NCBI RefSeq assembly: GCF_014773245.1
Contig: NZ_JACWMX010000004.1
Span: forward strand, 434,001-498,000
Direction of reading: 5' to 3'
Origin: Mucilaginibacter glaciei
Lineage (GTDB): Bacteria; Bacteroidota; Bacteroidia; Sphingobacteriales; Sphingobacteriaceae
DNA: 64,000 bases
Position 1 is the stretch's first letter; every line of letters starts with the position of its first letter. The translations under genes were made by a program, and so were the position numbers. Below are positions 1 to 8,935 of the stretch, piece after piece. Under the pieces are notes generated by a model, which worked only from the letters and a program-made list of their open reading frames with translations, made no database searches and was not told the origin of the DNA.

Positions 1-505
1 CGTTGGCGGTATAATAGGCGTGCCTGCAGTAATGGGCGGCCATCATGAATTGGCTGCATTCCTTGCCCCGGTGTTTGAACCATCATTTAAAATATTAGGC
101 GAGCACGAGTTAAGCCACAGCACCGAATGGATGCTAATGGGCATCTCTGTTGGTATCGCATTAATAGCAATGGGTTACGCTTACACCAAATATGTAAGCA
201 AAGCCGGTGTTCCGGTAAGCGATGAAGAAGAGCGCCCTACCCTGGCAAACCTGTCTTACCACAAGTTTTATGTGGATGAACTTTACGATCTGATCATTCG
301 CAAGCCTTTGGATGCATTATCAACCTTTTTCTACAAAGTGGTTGAGCAATTAGGTATCGATGGCTTTGTGAATGGGCTTGGTAAAGGCACTTTAGAAACA
401 AGTAAGGGTTTACGTTTACTGCAAACAGGTAACGTGGGCTTCTATATATTTATGATGGTGTTAGGCATCATTGGCATTTTGGTTTACAACTTTTTAAGAC
501 TATAA
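1..505 (+). CDS. nuoL: NADH-quinone oxidoreductase subunit L, C-terminal fragment
   Basis: This is the 3' end of a gene that enters from the left edge; the frame is open from base 2. About 167 residues remain. They include a hydrophobic segment (ISVGIALIAMGYAYTKYV), the soluble stretch with the motif HKFYVDELYD typical of the NuoL C-terminus, and a last membrane helix (GFYIFMMVLGIIGILVYNF). NuoL is the distal proton-pumping, Mrp-antiporter-like membrane subunit of complex I. nuoM starts 24 bases after the stop and nuoN follows, the normal L-M-N order, which supports the call. The N-terminal pumping domain lies outside the window. Confidence 0.93.
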   Translation, partial: VGGIIGVPAVMGGHHELAAFLAPVFEPSFKILGEHELSHSTEWMLMGISVGIALIAMGYAYTKYVSKAGVPVSDEEERPTLANLSYHKFYVDELYDLIIRKPLDALSTFFYKVVEQLGIDGFVNGLGKGTLETSKGLRLLQTGNVGFYIFMMVLGIIGILVYNFLRL

Positions 506-529
506 AACGATAGCGTTTTACCCCATAAA

Positions 530-1996
530 ATGACGGTTAGTATTTTACTTTTTTTACCGATTATAGCAGCCCTTGTGGTGTTGTTATTCAAAAACGAAGT
601 GGCAAAGCATGTCGCCTTGTTTTTTGCCGTAGTTGAACTGGCTATTGCTTTATTTTTCTTATCGGGTTTTGTGGCAGATGCATCTACCCAGTACAGTATC
701 GATGTGCCCTGGATCCCAACGGTAGGGGTTTATTTTAGCGCCGGTATAGATGGTATAAGTATGCTGATGGTTTTATTGACCACGGTGCTGGTGCCGCTCA
801 TTATACTCACCACTTACAAGCACGAGTACAAAAACGCCCCTGCATTTTATGCTTTAATCTTATTTATGCAGGCCGGTTTATTAACCGTATTTACTGCATT
901 AGATGGTTTCTTATTTTACGTAGGCTGGGAAGCCGCTTTGATCCCTATTTATTTTATCTGCACTCTATGGGGCGGTGAAAACCGCATCCGTATCAATATT
1001 AAGTTTTTCATCTACACCTTTGCCGGGTCGTTGTTTATGCTGTTAGGGATCATTTTCCTTTACCTGCAAACGCCGGGTAAGGTTTATGATATCCACGCAT
1101 TCTATAATTTAAGCCTTGATGCTGCGCATCAAAACTGGGTGTTCTGGGCGTTTTTCATTGCATTTGCTATCAAAATGCCATTGTTTCCGTTCCATACCTG
1201 GCAGCCCGATACTTATACGGAAGCACCATCTGCCGGTACCATGATGTTATCTGGTATTATGTTAAAGATGGGTATCTACGGCGTTATCCGCTGGTTGATC
1301 CCTAATGCGCCGGTTGGCTTTTTGCAATGGCAAAACCTGGTAATGATCTTGTCGGTTATCGGTATTGTATACGCGTCACTTATCGCATTTAACCAAAAAG
1401 ACGGAAAGCGTTTGGTAGCTTATTCATCAATTGCCCACGTTGGGTTAATCGCAGCCGGTATCTTCGCCTGGACAACGCAGGGCGTACAGGGAGCTATGAT
1501 CCAGATGCTGAGCCATGGTATCAACGTAGTGGGGATGTTCTTTATCTGGGACATCATCAGTCGTCGTTTAAACACCCGCGATATTAGTCAGATGGGTGGT
1601 ATCGCTAAGGTGGCACCTAACTTTTCTATCGCGTTTTTGATCATCGTACTGGGCACTGTCGCTTTACCGTTAACCAACGGCTTTGTGGGCGAATTCCTGT
1701 TGTTGAAAGGTGTATTCCATTATAATATTTGGTTTGCCGCTGTTGCTGGTTTAACCATCATATTCGGTGCGGTATATATGCTGCGGATGTACAAGAATGT
1801 AATGCAGGGCGAAACCAATGCCGTAACAGTTGCTTTTGCTGATATAGACGGTTCAGAAAAATTGGTTCTGGGTATCATTTGCGTGCTTATTATTGCTATT
1901 GGTGTTTACCCGCAACCTTTACTGCATATCTCTGAGGCGGCAGTGACCAATTTAGTGCAAACAGTAAGCGCGAAGTTTATAAATTCAAAATTCTAA
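530..1996 (+). CDS. nuoM: NADH-quinone oxidoreductase subunit M
   Basis: A 488-residue, almost wholly hydrophobic protein of the usual NuoM length with about 14 predicted membrane helices. It is one of three antiporter-like subunits of complex I and couples quinone reduction to proton pumping. Visible family motifs are GWEAALIPIYF near residue 130, with the helix-5 glutamate, and FHTWQPDTYTEAP near residue 225, followed by the conserved lysine and glycine-rich helices (SGIMLKMGIYG). The ATG lies 24 bases after the nuoL stop and nuoN follows after 17 bases, so the genes are surely cotranscribed. Confidence 0.97.
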   Translation: MTVSILLFLPIIAALVVLLFKNEVAKHVALFFAVVELAIALFFLSGFVADASTQYSIDVPWIPTVGVYFSAGIDGISMLMVLLTTVLVPLIILTTYKHEYKNAPAFYALILFMQAGLLTVFTALDGFLFYVGWEAALIPIYFICTLWGGENRIRINIKFFIYTFAGSLFMLLGIIFLYLQTPGKVYDIHAFYNLSLDAAHQNWVFWAFFIAFAIKMPLFPFHTWQPDTYTEAPSAGTMMLSGIMLKMGIYGVIRWLIPNAPVGFLQWQNLVMILSVIGIVYASLIAFNQKDGKRLVAYSSIAHVGLIAAGIFAWTTQGVQGAMIQMLSHGINVVGMFFIWDIISRRLNTRDISQMGGIAKVAPNFSIAFLIIVLGTVALPLTNGFVGEFLLLKGVFHYNIWFAAVAGLTIIFGAVYMLRMYKNVMQGETNAVTVAFADIDGSEKLVLGIICVLIIAIGVYPQPLLHISEAAVTNLVQTVSAKFINSKF

Positions 1997-2013
1997 AATA
2001 CAGATATAAGCAA

Positions 2014-3393
2014 ATGACTACTTTAATTATCATATCTGTTTTACCCATAGTGCTTTTGTACCTGGGTTTATATAAAATGCAAAAGGCACTTTTACCTGTA
2101 ACCATTTTAGGTTTACTTGCTGCGCTTGTTGCTGCCGTGATGCAATGGGGCGATAATGCCGAGCCTATTTACAACGGTATGCTTTTATTTAATAACTTCT
2201 CTATCGCATTTTCTGTTGTTAGCATCGTATCAACCATATTGATCTTACTGTTATCTAAAGGGTATTTTGAGAAGATAAGCAGTCACATTGCCGAGTATTA
2301 TGCGATCATTTTATTTGCATTGGCAGGTATCATCGTAATGGTTTCTTACCATAGCCTGGTAATGATGTTTATCGGGATAGAGATCATGTCGGTAAGTTTA
2401 TACATCCTTGCCGGAATCCGCAAAAATGATTTTGCATCAAACGAGGCAGCGTTAAAATATTTCCTGATGGGGGCATTCTCTACAGGCTTTTTACTGTTTG
2501 GTATTACCCTTATCTATGGTGCGTCAGGCTCATTTGACCTGGATCACATCCGTGATTATGTAGCCCTTCACCCAAGAGACATCGACCCGATTTTTTTCAC
2601 GGGAATTTTGCTGATCATTGTGGGGATGTGCTTTAAAGTAGGTGCCGCCCCGTTCCACTTCTGGACACCCGATGTTTACGAAGGTGCGCCATCGTTGATC
2701 ACGCTGTTCATGTCTACAGTGGTGAAGGTGGCAGGTTTCGCGGCATTTTTACGCCTGTTCTCGGCCAGCTTTATCCTGATGACTGATTTTTGGGCGCCGG
2801 TATTAATGGTTATCACTATCATCACATTGTTCATCGGTAACATTACTGCACTATATCAACAAAGCTTTAAACGGATGATGGCTTTTTCCAGCATCTCACA
2901 CGCGGGTTATTTATTGTTCGCCATCGTGGCGATAGGCGCAGGATCGGCCAATGCTATTTTTGTTTATGCTACCGCCTATTCCATAGCTTCGATAGTTGCC
3001 TTTGGCGCCCTAATATTAGTTAGGCAACAAACCGGTAGCGATAACTTTGACGGTTTTAACGGCATGGCGAAGCGTAATCCCTTTTTGGCATTGGTATTGA
3101 CCGTCGCCATGCTCTCATTGGCAGGTATACCCTTAACCGCAGGTTTCATTGGCAAGTTTTACATGTTTACGGGCGCGCTGTCGCAATATAAATTTTGGCT
3201 GGTGATTATCGCGGTAGTAAACGCGATCATCAGTATATTTTACTATTTCAGGGTCATTATCGCGATGTACTTCCGTAGTGCCGACCGTGCCGAAGTTGAG
3301 GTGCCGCCTTACTATAAATTTGTTTTGGGTTCGGCAGCTTTGGCAACTATCGTAATTGGCGTGTACCCCTCTATTATATCCGCTCTTATTTAA
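2014..3393 (+). CDS. nuoN: NADH-quinone oxidoreductase subunit N
   Basis: A 459-residue polytopic membrane protein, the third antiporter-like complex I subunit. The motif HFWTPDVYEGAPS near residue 215 is the NuoN version of the proton-translocation signature, and FKRMMAFSSISHAGYL near residue 290 is also typical. A helix containing the conserved glutamate of helix 5 is present (MMFIGIEIMSVSLYIL). It is the last gene of the complex I operon: 58 bases separate its stop from the next ATG, which belongs to an unrelated DedA protein. No strong intrinsic terminator is visible after it, so some read-through is possible. Confidence 0.96.
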   Translation: MTTLIIISVLPIVLLYLGLYKMQKALLPVTILGLLAALVAAVMQWGDNAEPIYNGMLLFNNFSIAFSVVSIVSTILILLLSKGYFEKISSHIAEYYAIILFALAGIIVMVSYHSLVMMFIGIEIMSVSLYILAGIRKNDFASNEAALKYFLMGAFSTGFLLFGITLIYGASGSFDLDHIRDYVALHPRDIDPIFFTGILLIIVGMCFKVGAAPFHFWTPDVYEGAPSLITLFMSTVVKVAGFAAFLRLFSASFILMTDFWAPVLMVITIITLFIGNITALYQQSFKRMMAFSSISHAGYLLFAIVAIGAGSANAIFVYATAYSIASIVAFGALILVRQQTGSDNFDGFNGMAKRNPFLALVLTVAMLSLAGIPLTAGFIGKFYMFTGALSQYKFWLVIIAVVNAIISIFYYFRVIIAMYFRSADRAEVEVPPYYKFVLGSAALATIVIGVYPSIISALI

Positions 3394-3451
3394 TAATAAG
3401 GCCTTAACTGCAAATTGATATAATATTTGTAGTTTTACGGATATAGTTTTA

Positions 3452-4105
3452 ATGGAAAATTTTTGGGAATACCTTCAAAATTTAACCGATGCGCAATCTA
3501 TACTAAGTACGGGCGGATTTTATCTGTTACTTATTGTAGTGTTTGCTGAGACCGGCTTGTTTTTTGGTTTCTTTTTACCCGGCGACTATCTTTTGTTTTT
3601 GGCCGGAGTTTTAAGTGCCGCCGGTATGATAGATGCTCCCATCCACGTATTGGTCATATCACTAATAGTAGCGGGCGTTTTGGGCAACTATATGGGCTAT
3701 TGGTTTGGTTACCGTACCGGGCCAATGTTGTTTACCCGGAACGATTCTTTTTTCTTTAAGAAGAAGTATGTGACCGTTGCCGAGGAGTTTTATTCCAAAT
3801 ACGGTGGCATGGCTTTGATTTTAGGTAGATTTTTCCCAATAGTTAGGACATTTGCCCCTATATTTGCAGGCGTTGTGCGGGTTGATCTTAAAAAGTTTAC
3901 TATTTACAACGTAATTGGGAGTATAGCCTGGGTAAATACGTTAACACTGGCCGGTTATTTTTTAGGCCTGCAGTTCCCCCAGTTGAAACATAACCTGCAA
4001 TACATTGTGTTAGGTTTAATAGTAATTACAACAATACCGCTTATTGCAGCTTTTATAAAAGGGAAATGCAAAAGCGTAAATAACGACAGAATAGAAAATA
4101 TATAA
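3452..4105 (+). CDS. DedA/SNARE-associated family membrane protein
   Basis: A 217-residue membrane protein with the DedA family signatures: ETGLFFGFFLPGDYLLFLAG in the N-terminal half and GRFFPIVRTFAPIFAG near residue 130. The glutamate of the first motif and the arginines of the second are the residues linked to transport function in the family. Members of this superfamily are proposed to flip undecaprenyl phosphate or phospholipids across the inner membrane; which substrate applies here cannot be read from sequence. ppa starts 8 bases downstream, so the two are probably cotranscribed. Confidence 0.9.
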   Translation: MENFWEYLQNLTDAQSILSTGGFYLLLIVVFAETGLFFGFFLPGDYLLFLAGVLSAAGMIDAPIHVLVISLIVAGVLGNYMGYWFGYRTGPMLFTRNDSFFFKKKYVTVAEEFYSKYGGMALILGRFFPIVRTFAPIFAGVVRVDLKKFTIYNVIGSIAWVNTLTLAGYFLGLQFPQLKHNLQYIVLGLIVITTIPLIAAFIKGKCKSVNNDRIENI

Positions 4106-4113
4106 TTGAATAA

Positions 4114-4659
4114 ATGAGTACACAACACCCCTGGCACCAGGTATCTCCGGGAGAGAATATGCCCGAAGTAGTAAACGCGATTATTGAGATCCCTAAGGGA
4201 TCTAAGGCTAAATATGAAATTGACAAAGAGTCAGGTTTGTTAAAACTTGACCGTGTTTTATTTTCATCAGTAATGTATCCGGCTAACTATGGCTTTATCC
4301 CGCAAACTTATTGCGATGATAATGACCCTTTGGATATCTTGGTACTTTGTTCGATAGACGTTTTCCCAATGTCGATCATCGAAGCAAAGGTTGTAGGCGT
4401 AATGCACATGGTTGATAACGGTGAACAGGATGATAAGATCATCGCGGTTGCGAAGAACGATATGTCGGTAAATTATATTAACGACCTTGCCGAATTACCA
4501 CCGCATGCCATGACCGAGATTGTGCGTTTCTTTAAAGATTACAAAAAGTTAGAGGACAAGAACGTAACCATTGAGCATTTGCTTGGTGTACGTTACGCTC
4601 ACAAGGTAATTAACGAAAGTTTAGAGCTGTACAAGAAAACTTTCCCCGATAACAAATAA
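4114..4659 (+). CDS. ppa: Inorganic pyrophosphatase, family I
   Basis: A 181-residue soluble cytoplasmic enzyme that hydrolyses pyrophosphate to phosphate and so drives biosynthetic reactions forward. Family I hallmarks are visible: [20 protein letters not shown] near residues 62-82, containing the metal-binding aspartates, and [18 protein letters not shown] near residue 115. Length matches bacterial family I enzymes. The gene sits 8 bases after the dedA stop and 7 bases before the next ATG, in what looks like a dedA-ppa-CNNM operon. Confidence 0.96.
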   Translation: MSTQHPWHQVSPGENMPEVVNAIIEIPKGSKAKYEIDKESGLLKLDRVLFSSVMYPANYGFIPQTYCDDNDPLDILVLCSIDVFPMSIIEAKVVGVMHMVDNGEQDDKIIAVAKNDMSVNYINDLAELPPHAMTEIVRFFKDYKKLEDKNVTIEHLLGVRYAHKVINESLELYKKTFPDNK

Positions 4660-4666
4660 AAACTGA

Positions 4667-6007
4667 ATGGACCCCGCGCATTACGAAATTAGTGTTTTCT
4701 ACATATTCCTGACCATATTTTTGGTGCTATTAAACGGTTTCTTTGTGGCCGCAGAATTTGCAATGGTTAGGGTACGAGGCTCGCAAATAGAGTTAAGGGC
4801 AAAAGCCGGCAGCGGCGTAGCCAAGGTTGCAAGGGGCATTTTACATAATTTGGATGGTTACCTGGCTGCAACGCAGCTGGGTATTACCATTGCTTCACTT
4901 GCCCTGGGTGTGGTAGGCGAGGGTGTAGTTACCAATATTGTGTTGAGGGGCTTTCAGTCCGTTAATATTGAACTTTCTCCGGGGTTTATTACGGCCAGCC
5001 ATATTCTCTCGTTCGTTGTTATTACGGTATTGCATATCGTTTTTGGCGAACTTGCTCCAAAGTCACTGGCCATCCAAAAATCGGCAGGTACAGTTATGGC
5101 GGTGTCTGTACCTTTACGGTTCTTCTTCATATTTTTTAAACCGGCCATTTGGTTGCTTAACGGCTTTGCCAATTTTATCCTGGGCTTATTTGGCATCAAT
5201 ACTTTAGAAGGCGGCGAGGCACATCACAGTTCAGAAGAATTGCAGTACCTTTTAGAACAGGGTAGGGAAACCGGCGCGCTCGATTCTAATGAACACGAAC
5301 TAATCCAGAACGTGTTTGATTTTAATGAACGCGTGGTTAAAAACATTATGGTGCCGCGTACCAAAATATCGGGTATCGAACTGGAAACGACCAAAGAAGA
5401 ATTATTAGAGATATTGATAACGGAAGGTTATTCGCGCATGCCGGTATATGAGCAGGTAATAGATAAGATTGTAGGTATTGTACACGCCAAAGATATACTG
5501 CCTTTACTTGCCCGAAACAGCGAGATCGTACTGAAAGATATTATCCGTAAACCTTATTTTATCCCGGAGACCAAAAAGATCAATGACCTGATGGCCGAGC
5601 TGCAGCAAAAACGTATCCAGATAGCTATCGTATCTGACGAGTTTGGCGGTACGGCGGGTATGGTTACGCTGGAAGATATTGTTGAGGAATTGGTAGGCGA
5701 GATCCAGGATGAGTTTGACGAGGAAAAGCCGATTGTCGAGAAAATAAACGAGCGTGAATTTGTGGTGAACGCCCTGGCGCCGATCTATGATGTGAACGAG
5801 CACCTACCACATGATTTGCCCGAGGATGGTGACTTTGATACCGTATCCGGCTGGTTAGGCCATATTTTTGGTAAAATCCCTGATGTAGGCGAGCAAAAGG
5901 AAAGCAACGGTTATAACATTACCGTGCTAAAAAAATCTGATCAGAACATTGAATCTGTAAAGCTGGAGTTGCTGATCAATGAAGAGGACGCGGTAGATTT
6001 ACATTAA
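4667..6007 (+). CDS. CNNM/CorC-type transporter (DUF21, CBS pair, CorC_HlyC)
   Basis: A 446-residue protein with the classic three-part layout: an N-terminal DUF21 membrane domain with about four helices (residues 8-195, including FFVAAEFAMVRVR), a cytoplasmic pair of CBS domains (about 215-335, including VKNIMVPRTKISGI and GTAGMVTLEDIVEELVGEI) and a C-terminal CorC_HlyC domain (about 350-440). The family is often labelled hemolysin, but characterised members move or regulate divalent cations such as magnesium or cobalt. It follows ppa by 7 bases; a link to a magnesium-dependent pyrophosphatase is attractive but only inferred. Confidence 0.93.
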   Translation: MDPAHYEISVFYIFLTIFLVLLNGFFVAAEFAMVRVRGSQIELRAKAGSGVAKVARGILHNLDGYLAATQLGITIASLALGVVGEGVVTNIVLRGFQSVNIELSPGFITASHILSFVVITVLHIVFGELAPKSLAIQKSAGTVMAVSVPLRFFFIFFKPAIWLLNGFANFILGLFGINTLEGGEAHHSSEELQYLLEQGRETGALDSNEHELIQNVFDFNERVVKNIMVPRTKISGIELETTKEELLEILITEGYSRMPVYEQVIDKIVGIVHAKDILPLLARNSEIVLKDIIRKPYFIPETKKINDLMAELQQKRIQIAIVSDEFGGTAGMVTLEDIVEELVGEIQDEFDEEKPIVEKINEREFVVNALAPIYDVNEHLPHDLPEDGDFDTVSGWLGHIFGKIPDVGEQKESNGYNITVLKKSDQNIESVKLELLINEEDAVDLH

Positions 6008-6058
6008 AATTAATAGAGACTATCGAAACAGCAACAACGTATCTCATGCCATTTTTTG

Positions 6059-6301
6059 ATGGATTTTAGCAAGTTACATATTATAGTATATCGAGTTATT
6101 TGTTTGATAATTATCGCTTTTTTAGTTATCGGCGGTTTTGGTATGCTAAGTCAACATTTTGTTTTAAAAGCTTTTTTAGGGTTTATCGCCGCCATAGTTA
6201 TAGCCGTTTTAGCAATAAGGAAACCGACAGCTATTTTTTGGATACTTGTTATTAGCGTATTATGTTTCAGTATGCTAATCGTTGGACTGACGAGTCATTG
6301 A
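6059..6301 (+). CDS. Small hydrophobic membrane protein, unknown function
   Basis: An 80-residue protein with three predicted membrane helices and almost no soluble part (helices around residues 8-25, 30-50 and 55-77). I do not recognise a family. The ATG at 6059 is chosen over a TTG one codon earlier. It is AT-richer than its neighbours and stands alone: 51 bases after the CNNM gene and 48 bases before rsmE. Small hydrophobic reading frames can arise by chance, but the regular helix pattern and same-strand context make a real gene more likely than not. Confidence 0.55.
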   Translation: MDFSKLHIIVYRVICLIIIAFLVIGGFGMLSQHFVLKAFLGFIAAIVIAVLAIRKPTAIFWILVISVLCFSMLIVGLTSH

Positions 6302-6349
6302 TAATTCTATAGAGGTGGTTTTGCAATCTGGTATAATAGAATAATCAAA

Positions 6350-7057
6350 ATGCAGCTTTTTTACACGCCCGATATTAACCCATCGTTACCCCAATACTTT
6401 TTAAGCGAGGAGGAAAGCAAGCATGCGGTGCGCGTATTGCGTTTGGCTGTTGGCGACGCCGTTACACTGATTGACGGCAAGGGTGGCTTATACCAAGCTG
6501 AAATACAAGATGCTCACCCCAAACGCACCATCCTGCAAATCAAGTCTGTCACCACAGAATTTAATAAGCGCAATCACTACCTGCACATCGCGATAGCACC
6601 AACTAAAAATTTGGATAGGGTAGAGTGGTTTTTGGAGAAGGCCACCGAAATAGGGATCGATGAGATTTCGCTCATCATCTGCCAGCGCTCCGAACGGAAG
6701 GAGGCTAAGGTAGAACGGCTGGACAAGATCATTACCTCGGCTATTAAGCAATCTATCAAGGCCTATCACCCGGTTCTAAATGCCCCCGTTAATCTTGCAC
6801 AGTTTTTAAAGCAACCGTTTGATGGGCAAAAATTCGTTGCCCATTGCGATGAAGGCGAAAAAGTAAGCCTGTCGCAATCTATCGAACTAAACGGGCGTTA
6901 TTTAATATTGATAGGCCCCGAAGGTGATTTTACCCCTGCCGAAGTAGGCGCCGCTTTGCAAAACGGATATAAAGCCATAACTTTAGGTGAAAGCCGCTTG
7001 CGTACTGAAACGGCCGCATTAGAAGCTTGCTTCGAGGCCAACTTTTTAAACCGCTAA
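6350..7057 (+). CDS. rsmE: 16S rRNA (uracil-1498-N3)-methyltransferase
   Basis: A 235-residue SPOUT-class methyltransferase that methylates N3 of U1498 in 16S rRNA using S-adenosylmethionine. Recognisable parts are the N-terminal PUA-like region (SEEESKHAVRVLRLAVGD), the central KNLDRVEWFLEKATEIGID segment, and the C-terminal SAM-binding knot with IGPEGDFTPAE and LGESRLRTETAALEA. The family usually has GPEGGF, so the aspartate in this loop is a small variation. The stop codon is followed directly by the ATG of the DUF4159 gene. Confidence 0.95.
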   Translation: MQLFYTPDINPSLPQYFLSEEESKHAVRVLRLAVGDAVTLIDGKGGLYQAEIQDAHPKRTILQIKSVTTEFNKRNHYLHIAIAPTKNLDRVEWFLEKATEIGIDEISLIICQRSERKEAKVERLDKIITSAIKQSIKAYHPVLNAPVNLAQFLKQPFDGQKFVAHCDEGEKVSLSQSIELNGRYLILIGPEGDFTPAEVGAALQNGYKAITLGESRLRTETAALEACFEANFLNR

Positions 7058-7720
7058 ATGAAAACATCCTTTTTTGCTGCTGCTGCATTTGCCTTGCTGT
7101 TATGCGTCAGCAGCTTCACTGCGCCGGGTTATAAGATGGGCCGGCTGAAATACAACGGTGGCGGCGATTGGTACGGCGACCGCACCGCATTGACTAACCT
7201 GATCAAATTCTGTAACGTTAACCTGAAAACCAATTTCCAGCCCGATGAAGAGGTGGTTGAGGTGGGCAGCGAGGAACTATTTAATTATCCCTTTGTATTC
7301 ATGACCGGGCACGGTAACGTGATATTTAGCGATGTGGAGGCCAAAAACCTGCGGAGGTATTTAACGGGCGGCGGCTTTTTGCACATCGACGATAATTACG
7401 GCTTTGATAAATTCATTCGCCCGCAAATGAAAAAGGTGTTCCCTGAGTTGGATTTTGTGGAGTTGCCGGTGGATTACGCTATCTATCATCAAAAATTTAA
7501 CTTTCCTGCTGGTTTGCCAAAAATACACGAGCACGACGGCAAACGCCCGCAAGGCTTCGGGTTGATCTATAAAGGCCGAATGGTATGTTTTTATACCTAT
7601 GAGTGTGATTTGGGCAACGGTTGGGAGGATTATGGCACCTACGCAGGCGATAGCCAGGACGCTCGTTTAAAAGCACTTAGAATGGGCGCAAATATGATCC
7701 AGTATATATTTACTAAATAG
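7058..7720 (+). CDS. Exported DUF4159-domain protein
   Basis: A 220-residue protein with an N-terminal signal peptide (FFAAAAFALLLCVSSFTAPG), followed by a DUF4159 domain. Recognisable segments are FMTGHGNVIFSDVEAKNLR, the GGGFLHIDDNYGFDKFIRP motif, and the C-terminal EDYGTYAGDSQDARLKALRMG. DUF4159 has a glutamine-amidotransferase-like fold and often occurs with von Willebrand and MoxR proteins; its biochemical role is unknown. Here it is directly fused in operon terms to rsmE, with no base between stop and ATG, a pairing that suggests translational coupling rather than shared function. Confidence 0.88.
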   Translation: MKTSFFAAAAFALLLCVSSFTAPGYKMGRLKYNGGGDWYGDRTALTNLIKFCNVNLKTNFQPDEEVVEVGSEELFNYPFVFMTGHGNVIFSDVEAKNLRRYLTGGGFLHIDDNYGFDKFIRPQMKKVFPELDFVELPVDYAIYHQKFNFPAGLPKIHEHDGKRPQGFGLIYKGRMVCFYTYECDLGNGWEDYGTYAGDSQDARLKALRMGANMIQYIFTK

Positions 7721-7755
7721 GTATTAGTTTTGTGATACAAACTTTTGTGAACTCA

Positions 7756-7763
7756 TAAATTTG
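7756..7763 (+). promoter_or_regulatory. Candidate -7 box (TAnnTTTG) for the biotin carrier gene
   Basis: The octamer TAAATTTG matches the Bacteroidota -7 consensus TAnnTTTG and lies 23 bases before the ATG at 7787. Another match, TAGTTTTG, lies at 7725-7732. No convincing -33 TTTG is correctly spaced, so this is a sequence match only. Confidence 0.35.
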
Positions 7764-7786
7764 ATAAATTCTGATCTGGAAATATT

Positions 7787-8284
7787 ATGTATACAGTAAA
7801 GGTTAACAATAAGCACGATTTTGGAATTGACAGGCAGGCAAATGCTTTGCTGGTGAACAGCAACGTGGTTAACGCCGATATTGCGCAGTTAAACGACCTG
7901 CTTTACCATGTTATAAATGAAAATGGCTCTTACAACGCTGAGGTGGTAAGCTTTAATAGGGAAGAGAAAACAGCTGAAATAAAGGTAAATAACACCGTTT
8001 ATAAGGTTACCGCCAAAGATCAGTTCGATTTGCTGTTGGAGAAGATGGGACTAAGCAACCTGATGGCCGCTAAAATCAGCGAAATAAAGGCACCTATGCC
8101 GGGCATGGTACTCAAAGTATTGGTAGAGGAAGGTGCCGAAGTTAAAAAAGGAGATAACCTGTTCATCTTAGAGGCCATGAAAATGGAAAATATCATCAAA
8201 TCTCCGGCAGATGTAACTGTTAAAAACATCAAAATAAAACCGGGGGATAAAGTAGAGAAGGGTCAAGTGCTTATCATGTTTTGA
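7787..8284 (+). CDS. Biotin carboxyl carrier-type protein (biotinyl/lipoyl attachment domain)
   Basis: A 165-residue protein whose C-terminal 75 residues form a biotinyl domain with the motif EAMKMEN; Lys132 would carry biotin. The preceding APMPGMVLKVLVEEGAEVKKGD is typical of the carrier domain of acyl-CoA carboxylases or decarboxylases. The N-terminal 90 residues resemble the linker and half-barrel region found ahead of the carrier domain in propionyl/acetyl-CoA carboxylase alpha chains. No biotin carboxylase or carboxyltransferase gene is adjacent, so its partners must be encoded elsewhere. A possible promoter precedes it at 7756-7763. Confidence 0.87.
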   Translation: MYTVKVNNKHDFGIDRQANALLVNSNVVNADIAQLNDLLYHVINENGSYNAEVVSFNREEKTAEIKVNNTVYKVTAKDQFDLLLEKMGLSNLMAAKISEIKAPMPGMVLKVLVEEGAEVKKGDNLFILEAMKMENIIKSPADVTVKNIKIKPGDKVEKGQVLIMF

Positions 8285-8306
8285 TGCTGCCTGATCCATG
8301 GTATAC

Positions 8307-8849
8307 TTATTTCAACTCGCCGAGCTTCATTAAAGCATAAAATAACCCGGTGCAGTGCAGGGCCTGCGCAATTTTATTGTCGGCCAGTAATTGCTTTATT
8401 TCTGCTATTGTATATTCCTCAACCACCAGGCTTTCATTCTCGTCTAAACTTTGTTCCTGCACCTTTTTGCCTCCGGTAGCCAAAAAGCAAAAGGTTTTAT
8501 TATTGGCGGTTGATGGGTTGGCATATACGGTGCTGATCAGTTCAATATGGCTGAATTCGTAACCTGTTTCTTCCAGTAACTCACGGCGCATGCCTGCTTC
8601 GGGCTCTTCGCCATCTTCAATTACGCCGCCGGGGATTTCTAATGAAACAATACCGGCTGCATGCCGATACTGGCGCACCATCAGCACTTTATTATCTGCG
8701 GTAATGGCAACCGCGTTGGCCCAATTTGGGTACTCTAAAACGTAATAGTCGTGCACTTTGCGGCCGTCGGGCATTTCGCATTTGTCGACACGCAGGGTTG
8801 CCCAAAGGCCTTTATGTAAATATTCTGATGAACAGGTTTTCCACTCCAT
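8307..8849 (-). CDS. NUDIX hydrolase, ADP-ribose pyrophosphatase-like
   Basis: A 180-residue cytoplasmic NUDIX protein. The NUDIX box runs from about residue 75: GGVIEDGEEPEAGMRRELLE followed by ETGY, matching G-x5-E-x7-REUxEExGU, so the metal-binding glutamates are intact. The upstream VRQYRHAAGIVSLEIPGG is typical of ADP-ribose or nucleoside-diphosphate-sugar pyrophosphatases. Family members clear ADP-ribose or oxidised nucleotides. It points toward the biotin gene (convergent, 22 bases between stops), and no partner gene overlaps it. Confidence 0.9.
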   Translation of the reverse strand: MEWKTCSSEYLHKGLWATLRVDKCEMPDGRKVHDYYVLEYPNWANAVAITADNKVLMVRQYRHAAGIVSLEIPGGVIEDGEEPEAGMRRELLEETGYEFSHIELISTVYANPSTANNKTFCFLATGGKKVQEQSLDENESLVVEEYTIAEIKQLLADNKIAQALHCTGLFYALMKLGELK

Positions 8850-8935
8850 GGATATAATATTAAGTAAGAATGCCTTTAATCAGATAATAATTAAAGGCAT
8901 TCTGAGATTTATAAATTAAAATAGATTTTTTAATA

